A DNA stretch of 64,000 bases from DUML01 sp050949905 (GCA_050949905.1 JBMNGP010000005.1:440364-504363), one strand, 5' to 3'. Positions 25,518 to 34,981 are shown, counted from the first letter of the stretch. Made by a program: numbers and translations. Notes: a model not told the origin generated them from the sequence alone.

Positions 25518-28331
25518 TTAATCCTCCCAGAGGATATCATCTTCCGGGTCAATTTTGGTTGGTTCTAGATAATTTTGCTCAGATTCCAGATTATTAGTCA
25601 TACTGGTTAATTGGTTTTCCAAAGAGTCAAGCATTTCCCGGATTTGTTTAATCTGTTCGAGTATTTCGTCAATATCGAGTTGTTCCATAGTAGGATTGCC
25701 AGGTGGTAGAGCTTGCTCTACAGGAGTTATTTGCTCGGTTAAAGCCAAGGTAGGCGCATTTCTGCCAAATATTCTTTTAAGAGCTTCCTCTAGGGAGTTA
25801 GCCATAGTAAGCTTATCTTCATAAGCCACTATGACTTTTTGCATCTCCGGAATACTCCCGCTGGCGGTTGACTGTAAATAAATTGGTTCTACACACAGGA
25901 AATTACCTCTGATAGGTAAGGCTAAGAGATTACCTCTGATTACACTTGAACCCTTTTGATTCCATAAAGCGAGTTGTCGGGAAATATCGGGGTCTTGGTC
26001 AATCCTGGCTTCAATTTGGAATGGACCGTCAATCTCAATATTTTTAGGAAGTTTATAGAGGATTAGCTCTCCGTAGTTTTCACCATCCATCCTTGCTGCC
26101 AGCCAAGCAATGAGGTTATTGCGGGTATTAGACTGGCTGGAAGCCGGTGTAAAAGGTTGGATTAAAACAAATTCCGGATTATGTTCACCGCCGGGAAGAT
26201 CCATAATTACATAATAGGGCTCAACGTCTTGGGGTTCTGAGCCATATATTTCTTTCGCAATACCCCAAGCATCTTCTTTATTATAAAAAACTTTAGTATT
26301 AGTCATGTGAAAAGTGTTCAGCATTTGGCATTGTATTTTAAAAAGAGTTTCAGGATAGCGAAGATGGGTTTTTAGAGAATAGGGCATCTCCGAAATACTT
26401 TTGAACACTCCCGGGAAGTTTTTAAGAAAAGTCTGTAGAATAGGGTCTTCGTAATCAACTGCATAGAAATCAACTGTACCGTCATAAGCATCAATAACAA
26501 CTTTTACCGAGTTTCTAATATAGTTAAAGTTTTGGTTGGGATATTTACTGGAATATGGAATATTACCTGTTGTATAGGCATCAATAATCCATTTAATCCT
26601 CCCGTTATCGATTACAGCATAGGGATCTTGGTCATAATTCAGAAAAGGTGCTAACTTTTGCACTCTTTCCATAATATTGCGATAGAGCAAAATTTTGCTC
26701 TCAGGTGTAACTTCTCTGGCAAGATAGAACCTCGGAGTGGCTCTATGTAAGGATAGCATTAACTTATTAAGGGGAGTAAAAGTTATGCCTGTTTTTCCTT
26801 GATAACTGTTTTCAGCGTAATCACTGCCTTGAGGGTAATCTAATTCTTGGAATCTGGTATTAACAACCACCCAGTCGTTTGTTCTTTCGCCAAAATAAAT
26901 GCGCGGTTCAGTTAGGCTTAATTCAGGATAAGGACTTTGCATGGGAATGCTGCTCACCGCAAAAGCGGGGTGCCCTTTCGCTGTCACAGCATTGGCAAAA
27001 GAAGCTGTTATTCCATAGCCGTGAGTATACCTAAAGCGAGTATTTATAAAGGTTTGAGCCTTGGGATCAACATCCTCAATTGATATTTCCCGAGGTGAAA
27101 TCATTAGCTGGCGGTACTCTCCATTAATTAAATAACGGTCAATGTCAATATCGTTGTATTTATAGTAAGGTCGGATACCTTGTTTCTGAGTGAAGATTTG
27201 GATCATGTGCCGGGGATCATTCAACCGAATATTATTTAGAGTTACTAGTTCTTCTTGCAATTCAGCTGCGCCGATAGGGCTGTCCCCGGGGTATTCTCTT
27301 TCTTCGATTTTATCCAAACCATAGGCAAATCTTGTTAACCTTATTTCATTTTCAATATAGGTTGATTCTTTTTGCAGTTCATTTGGTATAACCACCATGG
27401 ATTGAATCAAAGATGGAAATAATCCGCTTAATAGTATAGACAGGACAAGCAAAGAGGGAGCAGGTATGGTAATCAGGCGGGAGTCTTGAACAAATATTGT
27501 CAAGAGGGTGAGAATAAAACTAAGAATACTAAATACAATCAAGACTTTTAAAGCCGGTAGGCGGGCAAAAATATCTGTATATCCCGCACCGACAACTTGT
27601 CCTAATTCGGAATAAACTAATTTGTAAATATCTAAATAATAGCCAAATGCTTTTAAAACAAAGAGAATTATCAGGAGAATTCCTAAGTGTTTTCTAGCTC
27701 GCGAGCTGACAATAATAGCATCCTTTTTCCAGATGCGAATGGAATTAAATTTAATTAATCCGGTAAGGACATAAAAAACTGTAGTAAAAATCGTCAAAAT
27801 CAGGATAGGGGAGAAAAAAGCATTATAAATCGTAACTAAAAAAGGAAGTTTAAAAACATAAAAGCTTAAATCCTTACCGAATAACGGGTCAGAGTAATTA
27901 AAAGAAGATGAGTTGGTGAAGGACAACAAATCAAGCCAACCTGTAAAACCGACTATAAAGCTAACGATAATACTAAAAATAGCAGAAATCAGGAGAAGGT
28001 AAATTGTTACCTTGCCTTGATTCATTGCCACAACCGGATGGTTAATTTCATCGACGAGCCTGATCTTTTTCCGAAATTTTTCATTATAAAAAGCAGCAAA
28101 AGCATGCCTACCCGATAATAAGGTTGCTGCAATAATAACAAAGAGGATTGTGCCGTTGATTAACTGAATAATAAGCTTGCTGAAAATTGGTGTCCAAAAC
28201 AAAGTTTGATAACCTAAATCTTTAAACCACAACCAATCTTCATAAAATCCGCTAATTAAAGATAATAGTACAATAGCTATGGTAACAAAGGCTATAATTC
28301 GGATAAAAGGTTTAGAAATAAGAGGCTTCAA
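25518..28331 (-). CDS. UPF0182 family integral membrane protein
   Basis: A large (about 937-residue) protein of the UPF0182/COG1615 family. The N-terminal third has about seven membrane helices (first at IIAFVTIAIVLLSLISGFY); the remaining 600 residues form a soluble outer region with family features RFRYTHGYGITASFANAVT, YFGERTNDWVVVNT, KWIIDAYTTGNIPYS and the later NNLIAWLAARMDG. The C terminus is acidic and helical. The function of the family is unknown. The start is uncertain: an ATG at 28367 has no ribosome binding site, GAGAGGAGG abuts an ATG at 28337, and the TTG at 28331 has the best spacing (six bases), so I use 28331. It is convergent with the propeller-like gene. Confidence 0.92.
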   Translation of the reverse strand: MKPLISKPFIRIIAFVTIAIVLLSLISGFYEDWLWFKDLGYQTLFWTPIFSKLIIQLINGTILFVIIAATLLSGRHAFAAFYNEKFRKKIRLVDEINHPVVAMNQGKVTIYLLLISAIFSIIVSFIVGFTGWLDLLSFTNSSSFNYSDPLFGKDLSFYVFKLPFLVTIYNAFFSPILILTIFTTVFYVLTGLIKFNSIRIWKKDAIIVSSRARKHLGILLIILFVLKAFGYYLDIYKLVYSELGQVVGAGYTDIFARLPALKVLIVFSILSFILTLLTIFVQDSRLITIPAPSLLVLSILLSGLFPSLIQSMVVIPNELQKESTYIENEIRLTRFAYGLDKIEEREYPGDSPIGAAELQEELVTLNNIRLNDPRHMIQIFTQKQGIRPYYKYNDIDIDRYLINGEYRQLMISPREISIEDVDPKAQTFINTRFRYTHGYGITASFANAVTAKGHPAFAVSSIPMQSPYPELSLTEPRIYFGERTNDWVVVNTRFQELDYPQGSDYAENSYQGKTGITFTPLNKLMLSLHRATPRFYLAREVTPESKILLYRNIMERVQKLAPFLNYDQDPYAVIDNGRIKWIIDAYTTGNIPYSSKYPNQNFNYIRNSVKVVIDAYDGTVDFYAVDYEDPILQTFLKNFPGVFKSISEMPYSLKTHLRYPETLFKIQCQMLNTFHMTNTKVFYNKEDAWGIAKEIYGSEPQDVEPYYVIMDLPGGEHNPEFVLIQPFTPASSQSNTRNNLIAWLAARMDGENYGELILYKLPKNIEIDGPFQIEARIDQDPDISRQLALWNQKGSSVIRGNLLALPIRGNFLCVEPIYLQSTASGSIPEMQKVIVAYEDKLTMANSLEEALKRIFGRNAPTLALTEQITPVEQALPPGNPTMEQLDIDEILEQIKQIREMLDSLENQLTSMTNNLESEQNYLEPTKIDPEDDILWED

Positions 28332-28546
28332 AAACATCCTCCTCTCTAGTAAAATGTTGACAGTCATTAGGTAATATGTGTAAATTTCCTTGGTTTTATT
28401 TAACAGTACAATATCTTAACCATTTCTCACGACTAAAGTCTTATATATATTCTTTAATTGTCGAGAAAAACCTTCCATTTTGCTTTCAGAAAAGGTCTTT
28501 CTGAGATATACTTTTTATTAGATAGAATTTAAGGATGGTGGATAAA

Positions 28547-29464
28547 ATGTATGACTTAATAATTATAGGTGGCGGTCCTGCCGGCTTAACTGCGGCTTTA
28601 TATGCTGCCAGGGGAGGACTTAAAACTGTTGTCGTAGAAGCAATGATGCCTGGAGGGCAAGCTGCATCGACTGAAATAGTTGAGAATTATCCTGGTTTTC
28701 CTAAAGGGATCTCCGGGTTTGAACTGGCAAATTTATTCTATCAGCAAGCTATTAACCAAGGAGCAGAATTTATTTTCGAACCTGTTGTCCGTTTAGATCT
28801 GGCTAACAAAATTAAAAAAATTTATACCGAACAACAAACACTGGAATCAAAGGCTGTTATTATTGCCGCCGGTTCAAAACCACGCCCCTTGGGAGTGGAA
28901 GGAGAGAAGACCTTCCGTGGCCGCGGGGTATCCTATTGTGCAACTTGTGATGGCGCTTTTTATAAAGGAAAGCGAGTTGCTGTAATTGGCGGAGGTAATG
29001 CTGCTTTAGAAGAAGGACTCTACTTAACCAAGTTTGCTGCTCAAGTCTATATTATTCACCGCCGTAATGAATTTAGAGCATCATTTCACGCTGTCGAAAA
29101 AGTCAGACAAAGTCCCCAGGTTCAGTTTGTCCTGGATTCAATTGTTCAGGAAATCAAAGGCAAAGACAAGGTAGAAAAAATTATTATCAGGAATTTAAAA
29201 ACCGGTCAAGAAAACGAACTGGAAGTTGACGGGGTTTTTGTCTATGTCGGAACGGAGCCTAATACTCAATTTGGAGCTGATATCCTTCCAACAGATGAAA
29301 AAGGTTATATAATTACCGATCCTTTGCTCAGAACAGATATTTCCGGGGTATACGCTGCCGGCGATATCCGTAATACTCCTTTAAGGCAGGTGGCAACTGC
29401 TGTAGGTGACGGAGCACTGGCTGCAGTTCAAGTAGAAAAATACCTCATGGAACAGCAAGGGTAA
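28547..29464 (+). CDS. trxB: Thioredoxin-disulfide reductase
   Basis: A 305-residue flavoprotein that reduces thioredoxin with NADPH. FAD motif IIIGGGPAGLTAALYAARGG is at the N terminus; the redox-active cysteines are in CATCDGAF (residues about 132-139); the NADPH motif VIGGGNAALEEGL follows; and the final FAD motif is GVYAAGDIRNTPLRQVATA. The ATG at 28547 has AAGGATGGTGG ahead of it; an ATG at 28535 is in the site itself. Upstream lies a 7-bp inverted repeat TCAGAAA-N5-TTTCTGA (28486-28504) near the presumed promoter, which may be an operator. No thioredoxin gene is adjacent. Confidence 0.95.
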   Translation: MYDLIIIGGGPAGLTAALYAARGGLKTVVVEAMMPGGQAASTEIVENYPGFPKGISGFELANLFYQQAINQGAEFIFEPVVRLDLANKIKKIYTEQQTLESKAVIIAAGSKPRPLGVEGEKTFRGRGVSYCATCDGAFYKGKRVAVIGGGNAALEEGLYLTKFAAQVYIIHRRNEFRASFHAVEKVRQSPQVQFVLDSIVQEIKGKDKVEKIIIRNLKTGQENELEVDGVFVYVGTEPNTQFGADILPTDEKGYIITDPLLRTDISGVYAAGDIRNTPLRQVATAVGDGALAAVQVEKYLMEQQG

Positions 29465-29553
29465 AGATTAAAAAAGTCGAAATACATTTATTACCATGTA
29501 CAGGCACTTTCTTAAAAAACTGCCATACCATATATCAAAAAGGAGGTATGGAA

Positions 29554-29910
29554 ATGTTTTTTGGAAGAAAACAAACTGGCTTCATGAATCAACCGCCAGC
29601 AGTTAATATGGTTAATCAGCCTATGGAAGGTTTTGCTCCTGAGCAAGTTGCTCCGGAAGCTATGTACACTACCCAACCTCATATGGGTTTTGCTTATGAC
29701 CCGTGTGGGTATTGTGTCCCTTGTTACGATACAGGTATGGAAGTTGAACAACCTGAACCCCAAATTTATGTAGTGCAAAGAGGAGACACTGTCTACAGAA
29801 TTGCTCAAAGATTTGGGCTGGATTGGCGCGAATTGGCAGGTTATAACCGTCTAGGCAATCCTGATCTTATCTACCCCGGTGAAAGACTGTTTATTCCCCC
29901 TCGCTCCTAA
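29554..29910 (+). CDS. LysM-domain protein with Met/Pro/Gln-rich N terminus
   Basis: A 118-residue protein. The C-terminal 45 residues are one LysM domain (YVVQRGDTVYRIAQRFGLDW, then YPGERLFIPP), which binds peptidoglycan or related glycans. The N-terminal 70 residues are rich in Met, Pro, Gln and Tyr with two cysteine pairs (CGYCVPCYD) and no signal peptide. Leaderless LysM proteins of this sort are commonly found in spore coats or cortex (SafA-like), so a spore-envelope role is plausible but not proven. The ATG at 29554 has AAGGAGGT at a spacing of 6-7; the ATG at 29548 overlaps that site. Confidence 0.8.
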   Translation: MFFGRKQTGFMNQPPAVNMVNQPMEGFAPEQVAPEAMYTTQPHMGFAYDPCGYCVPCYDTGMEVEQPEPQIYVVQRGDTVYRIAQRFGLDWRELAGYNRLGNPDLIYPGERLFIPPRS

Positions 29911-29970
29911 ACAAAAGATTAATAATTCCTAACCATTAATTTTCATTTACTCTCTTTCGTGTTATCATAG

Positions 29971-30003
29971 GAGATGCAAAATGTCTAAAACATTTTGCAT
30001 CTC
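29971..30003 (+). promoter_or_regulatory. Perfect 14-bp inverted repeat upstream of the rhomboid gene
   Basis: GAGATGCAAAATGT (29971-29984) and ACATTTTGCATCTC (29990-30003) pair perfectly with a 5-nt loop. It is not followed by a T run, so it is not a standard terminator. It buries an AGGAGA and an in-frame ATG at 29981. A weak promoter candidate TTTTCA-17-TATCAT lies just before, which would put the hairpin at the very 5' end of the rhomboid mRNA. Confidence 0.7.
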
Positions 30004-30043
30004 ACATTTGATTCTAATCAGAAGAAATCGAGGAATTAAAGAT

Positions 30044-30643
30044 ATGAATTATATTTATAAAAAAGAGTTCCGGGATTATTATATTACATATAGCTTGATT
30101 CTCATTAATCTCATAATGTTTATCCTGATGACCTTGGCTGGGGGTACTACTAATTACAAAGTTTTAATATTTTTTGGGGCAAAAGTAAACCCTTTAATTG
30201 AAGCCGGACAGTATTGGCGTTTATTCACTTCCATGTTTATTCATATTGGCTTTACTCATTTGCTTTTTAATATCTATGCTTTAATTGCTTTAGGTAAATT
30301 CACGGAACATATTTTCGGTCATAAGAAATTTGTTTTCATCTATTTAATATGTGGTTTAAGCGGCTCATTACTTAGTTATTTTTTCAGTCCTAGTATTTCT
30401 GCCGGAGCATCCGGTGCTATCTTTGGACTTTTAGGTTCTCTGGTAGGCTATGGCTTCAGAAACTCCTTTCTCTGGCAAAGTGGTATAATTACCAATCTTT
30501 TAATTGTCCTGGGAATCAACTTATTTTTCGGCTTTGTTTTTCCAGGAATTGATAACTTTGCTCATCTGGGAGGTCTTTTAAGCGGGATAATCATAGGCTT
30601 TGGGCTTCATTTATTAAGAGCCAAAAGACAAAATTTTCATTGA
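30044..30643 (+). CDS. Rhomboid-family intramembrane serine protease
   Basis: A 199-residue protein with about six membrane helices. The catalytic serine motif is GASGAIFGLLGSL (Ser in GxSG) and the catalytic histidine is in NFAHLGGLLSG in the last helix pair; the membrane-associated FTHLLFNIYAL with the WRLFTSMFIHIGFTH loop (with the conserved asparagine and histidines) is also present. It would cleave other membrane proteins within the bilayer. The ATG at 30044 (GAGGAA eight bases upstream) is preferred; a longer frame from ATG 29981 would add 21 residues and start inside the perfect hairpin at 29971-30003. Typical family members begin shortly before the first helix, which also favours 30044. 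Confidence 0.88.
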   Translation: MNYIYKKEFRDYYITYSLILINLIMFILMTLAGGTTNYKVLIFFGAKVNPLIEAGQYWRLFTSMFIHIGFTHLLFNIYALIALGKFTEHIFGHKKFVFIYLICGLSGSLLSYFFSPSISAGASGAIFGLLGSLVGYGFRNSFLWQSGIITNLLIVLGINLFFGFVFPGIDNFAHLGGLLSGIIIGFGLHLLRAKRQNFH

Positions 30644-30675
30644 ATCCTTTAAAAGCAAAAGGGGAGAATAATATT

Positions 30676-30754
30676 AAGCTCACAGATCTTAGCAAGGTGG
30701 CCTTCAATAGCTATTAACTGCCATCGATAGTTAAGATTTTGTGAGCTTTTATTT
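30676..30754 (+). other. Structured intergenic RNA element or long terminator
   Basis: AAGCTCACA (30676-30684) pairs with TGTGAGCTT (30740-30748) and ATCTTA (30686-30691) with TAAGAT (30732-30737), a long stem with a small internal bulge. Inside it AAGG-tgg-CCTT and TAACT-N8-AGTTA can form two small hairpins, giving a possible three-way junction. A T-rich stretch (TTTTATTT) follows, so termination after the rhomboid gene is the simplest role. No known riboswitch class was recognised. Confidence 0.6.
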
Positions 30755-30820
30755 GCTAAAATAACACAAACCTATGCTAAAATAAAAAGGCAAAAAGAAT
30801 GCAGGGAAAGGGCATACATA

Positions 30821-32890
30821 ATGAAAACACAAAGTAATTATTTTAGACGTGAATGGTTTATCTATGGCTTATTAATTCTCATAGCACTGCTAATAATAGG
30901 TAAACTAATTTTCTATCAAATAATCAATGCCGCCGAGTTAAAAGCCAGAGCAGCAACTTTCAGAACCAGCAGTCAGGCTATGATCTATGAAAGAGGAATG
31001 ATTACTGATGCTCAAGCTAATGTCTTAGCCAAAAGTGTACCTGCTAGGGATATATATGCTGATCCTAAATCCTTAACAAACTCACTCTCCAAAGCCCTTA
31101 CGGCGGGAGAATTAGAAAACAAAATTCAAGAAATTGCTCATAATTTAGCTCAAATCCTAGCAAAAGACCCTCAAGAAGTTTTAAATCTCCTGAAGCAAGA
31201 TGCTTCTTGGGTGAGCCTAGCGAGACAGGTAGATATTGAAACAGCTAAACAAATTTCTGATCTGGCTATTCCTGGGATTGGCTTTACGGATACTTATAAA
31301 AGGGTTTATCCGACCGGCACCATGGCATCTTCGGTTTTGGGTATAGTAAACATGGCCGGAGATGGGGTTGAAGGTCTTGAATATTTTTATAACAGTGAAC
31401 TAAAGGGAGAAAAGGAAATTAAAGCCAGCCTGGAGTCTGAGGTAACAAATTCTCCACTTAAAAATGAATTTATCCAAACCGGGTATAATATTTCTCTAAC
31501 CTTAGACTCTACTATTCAGCATCTGGTCGAACAGGAACTTGATAAAATAATTGAAGAATGTAAACCACAAAGGGCAGTAATTTTAGCTATGGATCCCATG
31601 ACCGGTAAAATACTGGGGATGGGGTCCAGACCTAATTTTGATCCTAATAATTATACAAATACTAAACAAACTGAACGGAAAAATTTAGCCCTAAGTATGA
31701 TTTATGAACCTGGGTCAACTTTTAAAATTATCACGGGAGCCGCCGCCTTAGAGGAGAATGTTGTAAATCCTAATCAGATCTTTAATGATCCTGGTTATAT
31801 CATTGTTGGTTCCAAGAAAATAACTAATTGGGATTCCGATTTCAAAGCTCATGGAAATATTACATTTTCTGAAGGGATGAAATTGTCATCTAATGTCGTG
31901 CTGGCTCAGGTGGGCAAACTACTGGGTAAAGATGTTTTTTATACTTATTTGAAATCCTTTGGCTTTGGTACCAGGAGTAAAATTGACATAGCCGGCGAAG
32001 AACAGGGTCTCTTAATTGACAAAAAAAATGTTAAGGACCTTGAATTAGCAACAATGTCCTTTGGTCAGGCTAATCTAGTTACGCCAATGCAACTGCTGAC
32101 TGCTATCTGTGCGGTCGCCAACGGCGGAAAACTCTATCAGCCTTATATTTTGGATAAAATCAGTTCCAAAGATGGGGAAATACTATTTATTAACCAACCT
32201 AAGGTAGTTCGGGAAGTAATATCTGAAACTACTAGTAAAACAATGACGAATATTTTGGTGGAAGTTGTTGAGGATGGAACAGGAGGCAGAGCCAAAATCC
32301 CCGGTATTAAAGTAGCAGGGAAAACCGGTACGGCCCAAAAAATAAATCCGGAAACGGGAACTTACTCAGCAACTGATTTTATTGTTTCGTTTGTCGGTTA
32401 TGCACCGGCTGAAAACCCCAAGATTGCAGTGCTGGTAGTAATTGATACTCCCCGAGCCGAAATAGTACAGGGCGGAACACTAGCTGGGCCACATGTTAAA
32501 AAAATTATTGAAAGTGCTTTGCAGTATTATGGAATACCTGTTGCCGCAGGTACTCCCAGTGATATTCAGGAAATAAGCCCCGACCCATTGGAAAATCCCA
32601 CTCCTCCTGATTCTAATGTTCCAGAACAAATAGCCGGTGAAGGAGAAGTGACTGTGCCAAACCTTAAAGGCCTAACGATGCGTCAAGCTGGAGTAGAATT
32701 AAGAAAACACAATTTACGATATAAATTTGTTGGTAGTGGGCTGGTATTTCAGCAGTTTCCTGAGCCGGGAAAAGTTGTCAATCAGGGCGACACTATTGAA
32801 GTGATTTTTCATAATGACGATATTACAAATCCTAATCATGATTCTGGGGAAGACCAGACTACTGATCAAGTGAAAAGGAAGGGAGATTAA
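30821..32890 (+). CDS. Class B penicillin-binding protein, SpoVD/PBP2B-like, with PASTA domain
   Basis: A 689-residue transpeptidase that cross-links peptidoglycan outside the membrane. An N-terminal anchor helix (WFIYGLLILIALLIIGKLIF) is followed by the dimerisation domain (about 55-225), then the penicillin-binding domain with the active-site serine in EPGSTFKII (about residue 299), the SSN triad and KTGTAQ. One C-terminal PASTA domain (about 610-670) begins GEVTVPNLKGLTMRQAG. One PASTA repeat and the overall layout match SpoVD, the sporulation cortex enzyme, more than the division PBP2B with two repeats, and the gene is not in a dcw cluster. ATG start with GGGAAAGGG ahead. The stop is one base from the first M42 gene start. 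Confidence 0.88.
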   Translation: MKTQSNYFRREWFIYGLLILIALLIIGKLIFYQIINAAELKARAATFRTSSQAMIYERGMITDAQANVLAKSVPARDIYADPKSLTNSLSKALTAGELENKIQEIAHNLAQILAKDPQEVLNLLKQDASWVSLARQVDIETAKQISDLAIPGIGFTDTYKRVYPTGTMASSVLGIVNMAGDGVEGLEYFYNSELKGEKEIKASLESEVTNSPLKNEFIQTGYNISLTLDSTIQHLVEQELDKIIEECKPQRAVILAMDPMTGKILGMGSRPNFDPNNYTNTKQTERKNLALSMIYEPGSTFKIITGAAALEENVVNPNQIFNDPGYIIVGSKKITNWDSDFKAHGNITFSEGMKLSSNVVLAQVGKLLGKDVFYTYLKSFGFGTRSKIDIAGEEQGLLIDKKNVKDLELATMSFGQANLVTPMQLLTAICAVANGGKLYQPYILDKISSKDGEILFINQPKVVREVISETTSKTMTNILVEVVEDGTGGRAKIPGIKVAGKTGTAQKINPETGTYSATDFIVSFVGYAPAENPKIAVLVVIDTPRAEIVQGGTLAGPHVKKIIESALQYYGIPVAAGTPSDIQEISPDPLENPTPPDSNVPEQIAGEGEVTVPNLKGLTMRQAGVELRKHNLRYKFVGSGLVFQQFPEPGKVVNQGDTIEVIFHNDDITNPNHDSGEDQTTDQVKRKGD

Positions 32891-32891
32891 A

Positions 32892-33947
32892 GTGCCGAGG
32901 AACTCATGGGAGGTAGCTCAAGAAGCAATTCAGCTTTTAGGCGGCAGAGCTGGTGTATCAGGCTATGAACAGCAACTAATCCCTTATCTGGAGAAGATTT
33001 TCGAACCTTATGATGTTGAATTAACAAATGATTTCATGAATAACTGCTATATTACAAAAAAAGGCTTTAGTACGAGCGAAACCGTAATGTTGGCCGCTCA
33101 TGTAGATGAAATAGGTCTAATGGTTACTCATATCGACTCCCGCGGGTTTGTTCACTTTCAAACTGTGGGAGGGATTGATGAGCGTACCTTGCTCAATCAA
33201 GAAGTAATAATACATGGACATCTAGATATTAAAGGAATTATTGGTGCGAATCCTGCGAGAGTAGAAGCGAGCAAAAAATCTATTAGTATAGATGATTTAT
33301 TTATTGATATAGGTTATCCTTCGCAAGCTGCCCTAGAGCTGGTTAAACCCGGAGATATAATTAGTATCAACCGGAACACCTCAGAAATGCTTAATAAAAG
33401 AATTACCGGCAAAGCCTTGGATGACCGAGCGGGAATTGCTGTTTTGGCAGTTTGTATTAACGAACTTTCTCGGCTTAAACATCCTCACAAGGTTGTAGCT
33501 GTGGCAACTGTCCAGGAGGAAGTTGGTCTGAGGGGGGCAACCACTAGCTCGGATATTCTTGAGCCGGAGTTGGCCGTTGTAATTGATGTAACTCATGCTC
33601 AAACTTTAGATACTAAAAATCAAGTTAACACCATTTTGGGGAAAGGACCGGTTATTGCTCTGGGACCTAATATTCATCCCCTTACTTTTGCCGCTTTAAA
33701 GAATGCGGCTGAAGAAAATCGAATACCGTATCAAATTCAAGCCGTTGCCGGCCCAACTGGTACCGATGCTAGGGTAATTCAATTAAAAGGCCGGGGAATC
33801 CCAACAGGTTTACTATCTATTCCTCTTAGATATATGCATACTTCAGTAGAAACTGCTTCCCTGCAAGATATAGTAGATAGTGGCAAACTTCTTGCCTATT
33901 ATTTATCATCTTTACCGGATAATTTGGAGGAATATTCATGCTATTAA
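32892..33947 (+). CDS. M42-family metallo-aminopeptidase (first of three)
   Basis: A 351-residue co-catalytic metallopeptidase of the M42 (TET aminopeptidase/CelM/YsdC) family. Metal ligands and catalytic residues appear in AAHVDEIGLMV (His, Asp), ALDDRAGIAVL (bridging Asp), TVQEEVGLRGA (general-base Glu and metal Glu), VIDVTHA (Asp) and RYMHTSVE (His), so it looks active. Such enzymes form dodecamers and trim amino acids from peptides in the cytoplasm. GTG start one base after the PBP stop, so co-transcribed. It overlaps the next M42 gene by 10 bp. Substrate specificity (Asp/Glu, Leu or Lys type) cannot be read with confidence. Confidence 0.92.
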   Translation: MPRNSWEVAQEAIQLLGGRAGVSGYEQQLIPYLEKIFEPYDVELTNDFMNNCYITKKGFSTSETVMLAAHVDEIGLMVTHIDSRGFVHFQTVGGIDERTLLNQEVIIHGHLDIKGIIGANPARVEASKKSISIDDLFIDIGYPSQAALELVKPGDIISINRNTSEMLNKRITGKALDDRAGIAVLAVCINELSRLKHPHKVVAVATVQEEVGLRGATTSSDILEPELAVVIDVTHAQTLDTKNQVNTILGKGPVIALGPNIHPLTFAALKNAAEENRIPYQIQAVAGPTGTDARVIQLKGRGIPTGLLSIPLRYMHTSVETASLQDIVDSGKLLAYYLSSLPDNLEEYSCY

Positions 33948-34963
33948 AAGAGTTATGTAATTTGCCCGGCGTTTCGGGCAATGAGACAGAAGTCCGGGAT
34001 TATATCCTTGAGCTTATTAAAGACAGGGTGGACAGTTTCAGAATAGATAAAATAGGGAATTTGCTGGCAGAAAGCAAAGGTTTTGCTAGTGAGAAGCCTA
34101 AAGTTATCTTAGCTGCTCATATGGATGAAGTTGGCTTACTAATAACAGATATTACTACCGATGGCTACCTAAAATTTCAACCGCTGGGAGGGATAGATCC
34201 CAGAATCTTGGTAGCTAAAACAATATACTGCGGTAATAACAAAATCATTGGGGTGATTGGTTCCAAAGCTATTCATTTACAAAAGCCGGAAGAGCGCAAA
34301 CAAGCTCTAACTCTCGATGAATTATATATAGATATCGGTTCGGTCTCTAAGGAAGATGCCGAGCAAAGAGTAAAAATCGGAGACTATGTATCCTTTACCA
34401 CTGAATTTGAACAAATAAATTCCGAACTTTATAAAGCCAAGGCCTTTGATGATCGGGTCGGTTGTGCCATATTAATCGAATCCTTAGCCAATAAGTATAA
34501 CTGTGATTTAATTGCAGCCTTTACTGTCCAAGAAGAAGTCGGCCTCAGAGGTTCTCAAGTAATCAGCAATTATTTAGATGGTGATTTGGCTATAGTAATA
34601 GAAGCTACCAATGCCAATGATTTAGGAGAAACACTTCCGGAAAATCGGCTGGTGGAAGTAGGAAAAGGGCCTGCTTGTTCACTGATGGATAGTGCCACGA
34701 TATATCAACCCGAGTTGATCCGGAAAGTAACAAAGCTAGCTGCTGATCATCAGATTCCGTTACAGTTTAGGAAAGGAACAGCTGCAGCCAATGATGCCGG
34801 CAATATCCACCGGGCGGGGCAAGGCATTCCAACCATAACTCTTAGTGTTCCCTGCAGATATATTCATTCTCCCAATTCACTTCTAAGCCTTAGAGATTAT
34901 GAAAATTGTTTAAAACTGGTGCAAGCTATACTCAAAAATATCAATATATTTTGCTCCAAGTGA
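33938..34963 (+). CDS. M42-family metallo-aminopeptidase (second of three)
   Basis: A 341-residue paralogue with the same motif order: AAHMDEVGLLI, AFDDRVGCAI, TVQEEVGLRGS and a final CRYIHSPNS histidine. The fourth ligand is Glu (VIEATNAND) instead of Asp, a form I recall from one M42 subfamily, so this copy is not merely a recent duplicate of its neighbour. ATG start within the 3' end of the previous gene, with GGAGG well placed (TTGGAGGAATATTC). Likely co-translated with its neighbours. Confidence 0.92.
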   Translation: MLLKELCNLPGVSGNETEVRDYILELIKDRVDSFRIDKIGNLLAESKGFASEKPKVILAAHMDEVGLLITDITTDGYLKFQPLGGIDPRILVAKTIYCGNNKIIGVIGSKAIHLQKPEERKQALTLDELYIDIGSVSKEDAEQRVKIGDYVSFTTEFEQINSELYKAKAFDDRVGCAILIESLANKYNCDLIAAFTVQEEVGLRGSQVISNYLDGDLAIVIEATNANDLGETLPENRLVEVGKGPACSLMDSATIYQPELIRKVTKLAADHQIPLQFRKGTAAANDAGNIHRAGQGIPTITLSVPCRYIHSPNSLLSLRDYENCLKLVQAILKNINIFCSK

Positions 34964-34981
34964 GCAGTATAGGAGGGTTAT

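Noticed and set aside
25505..25520. TTAAC...GTTAA hairpin between convergent genes at 25.5 kb
   Set aside because: Only five pairs, with no T run; too weak to call a terminator.
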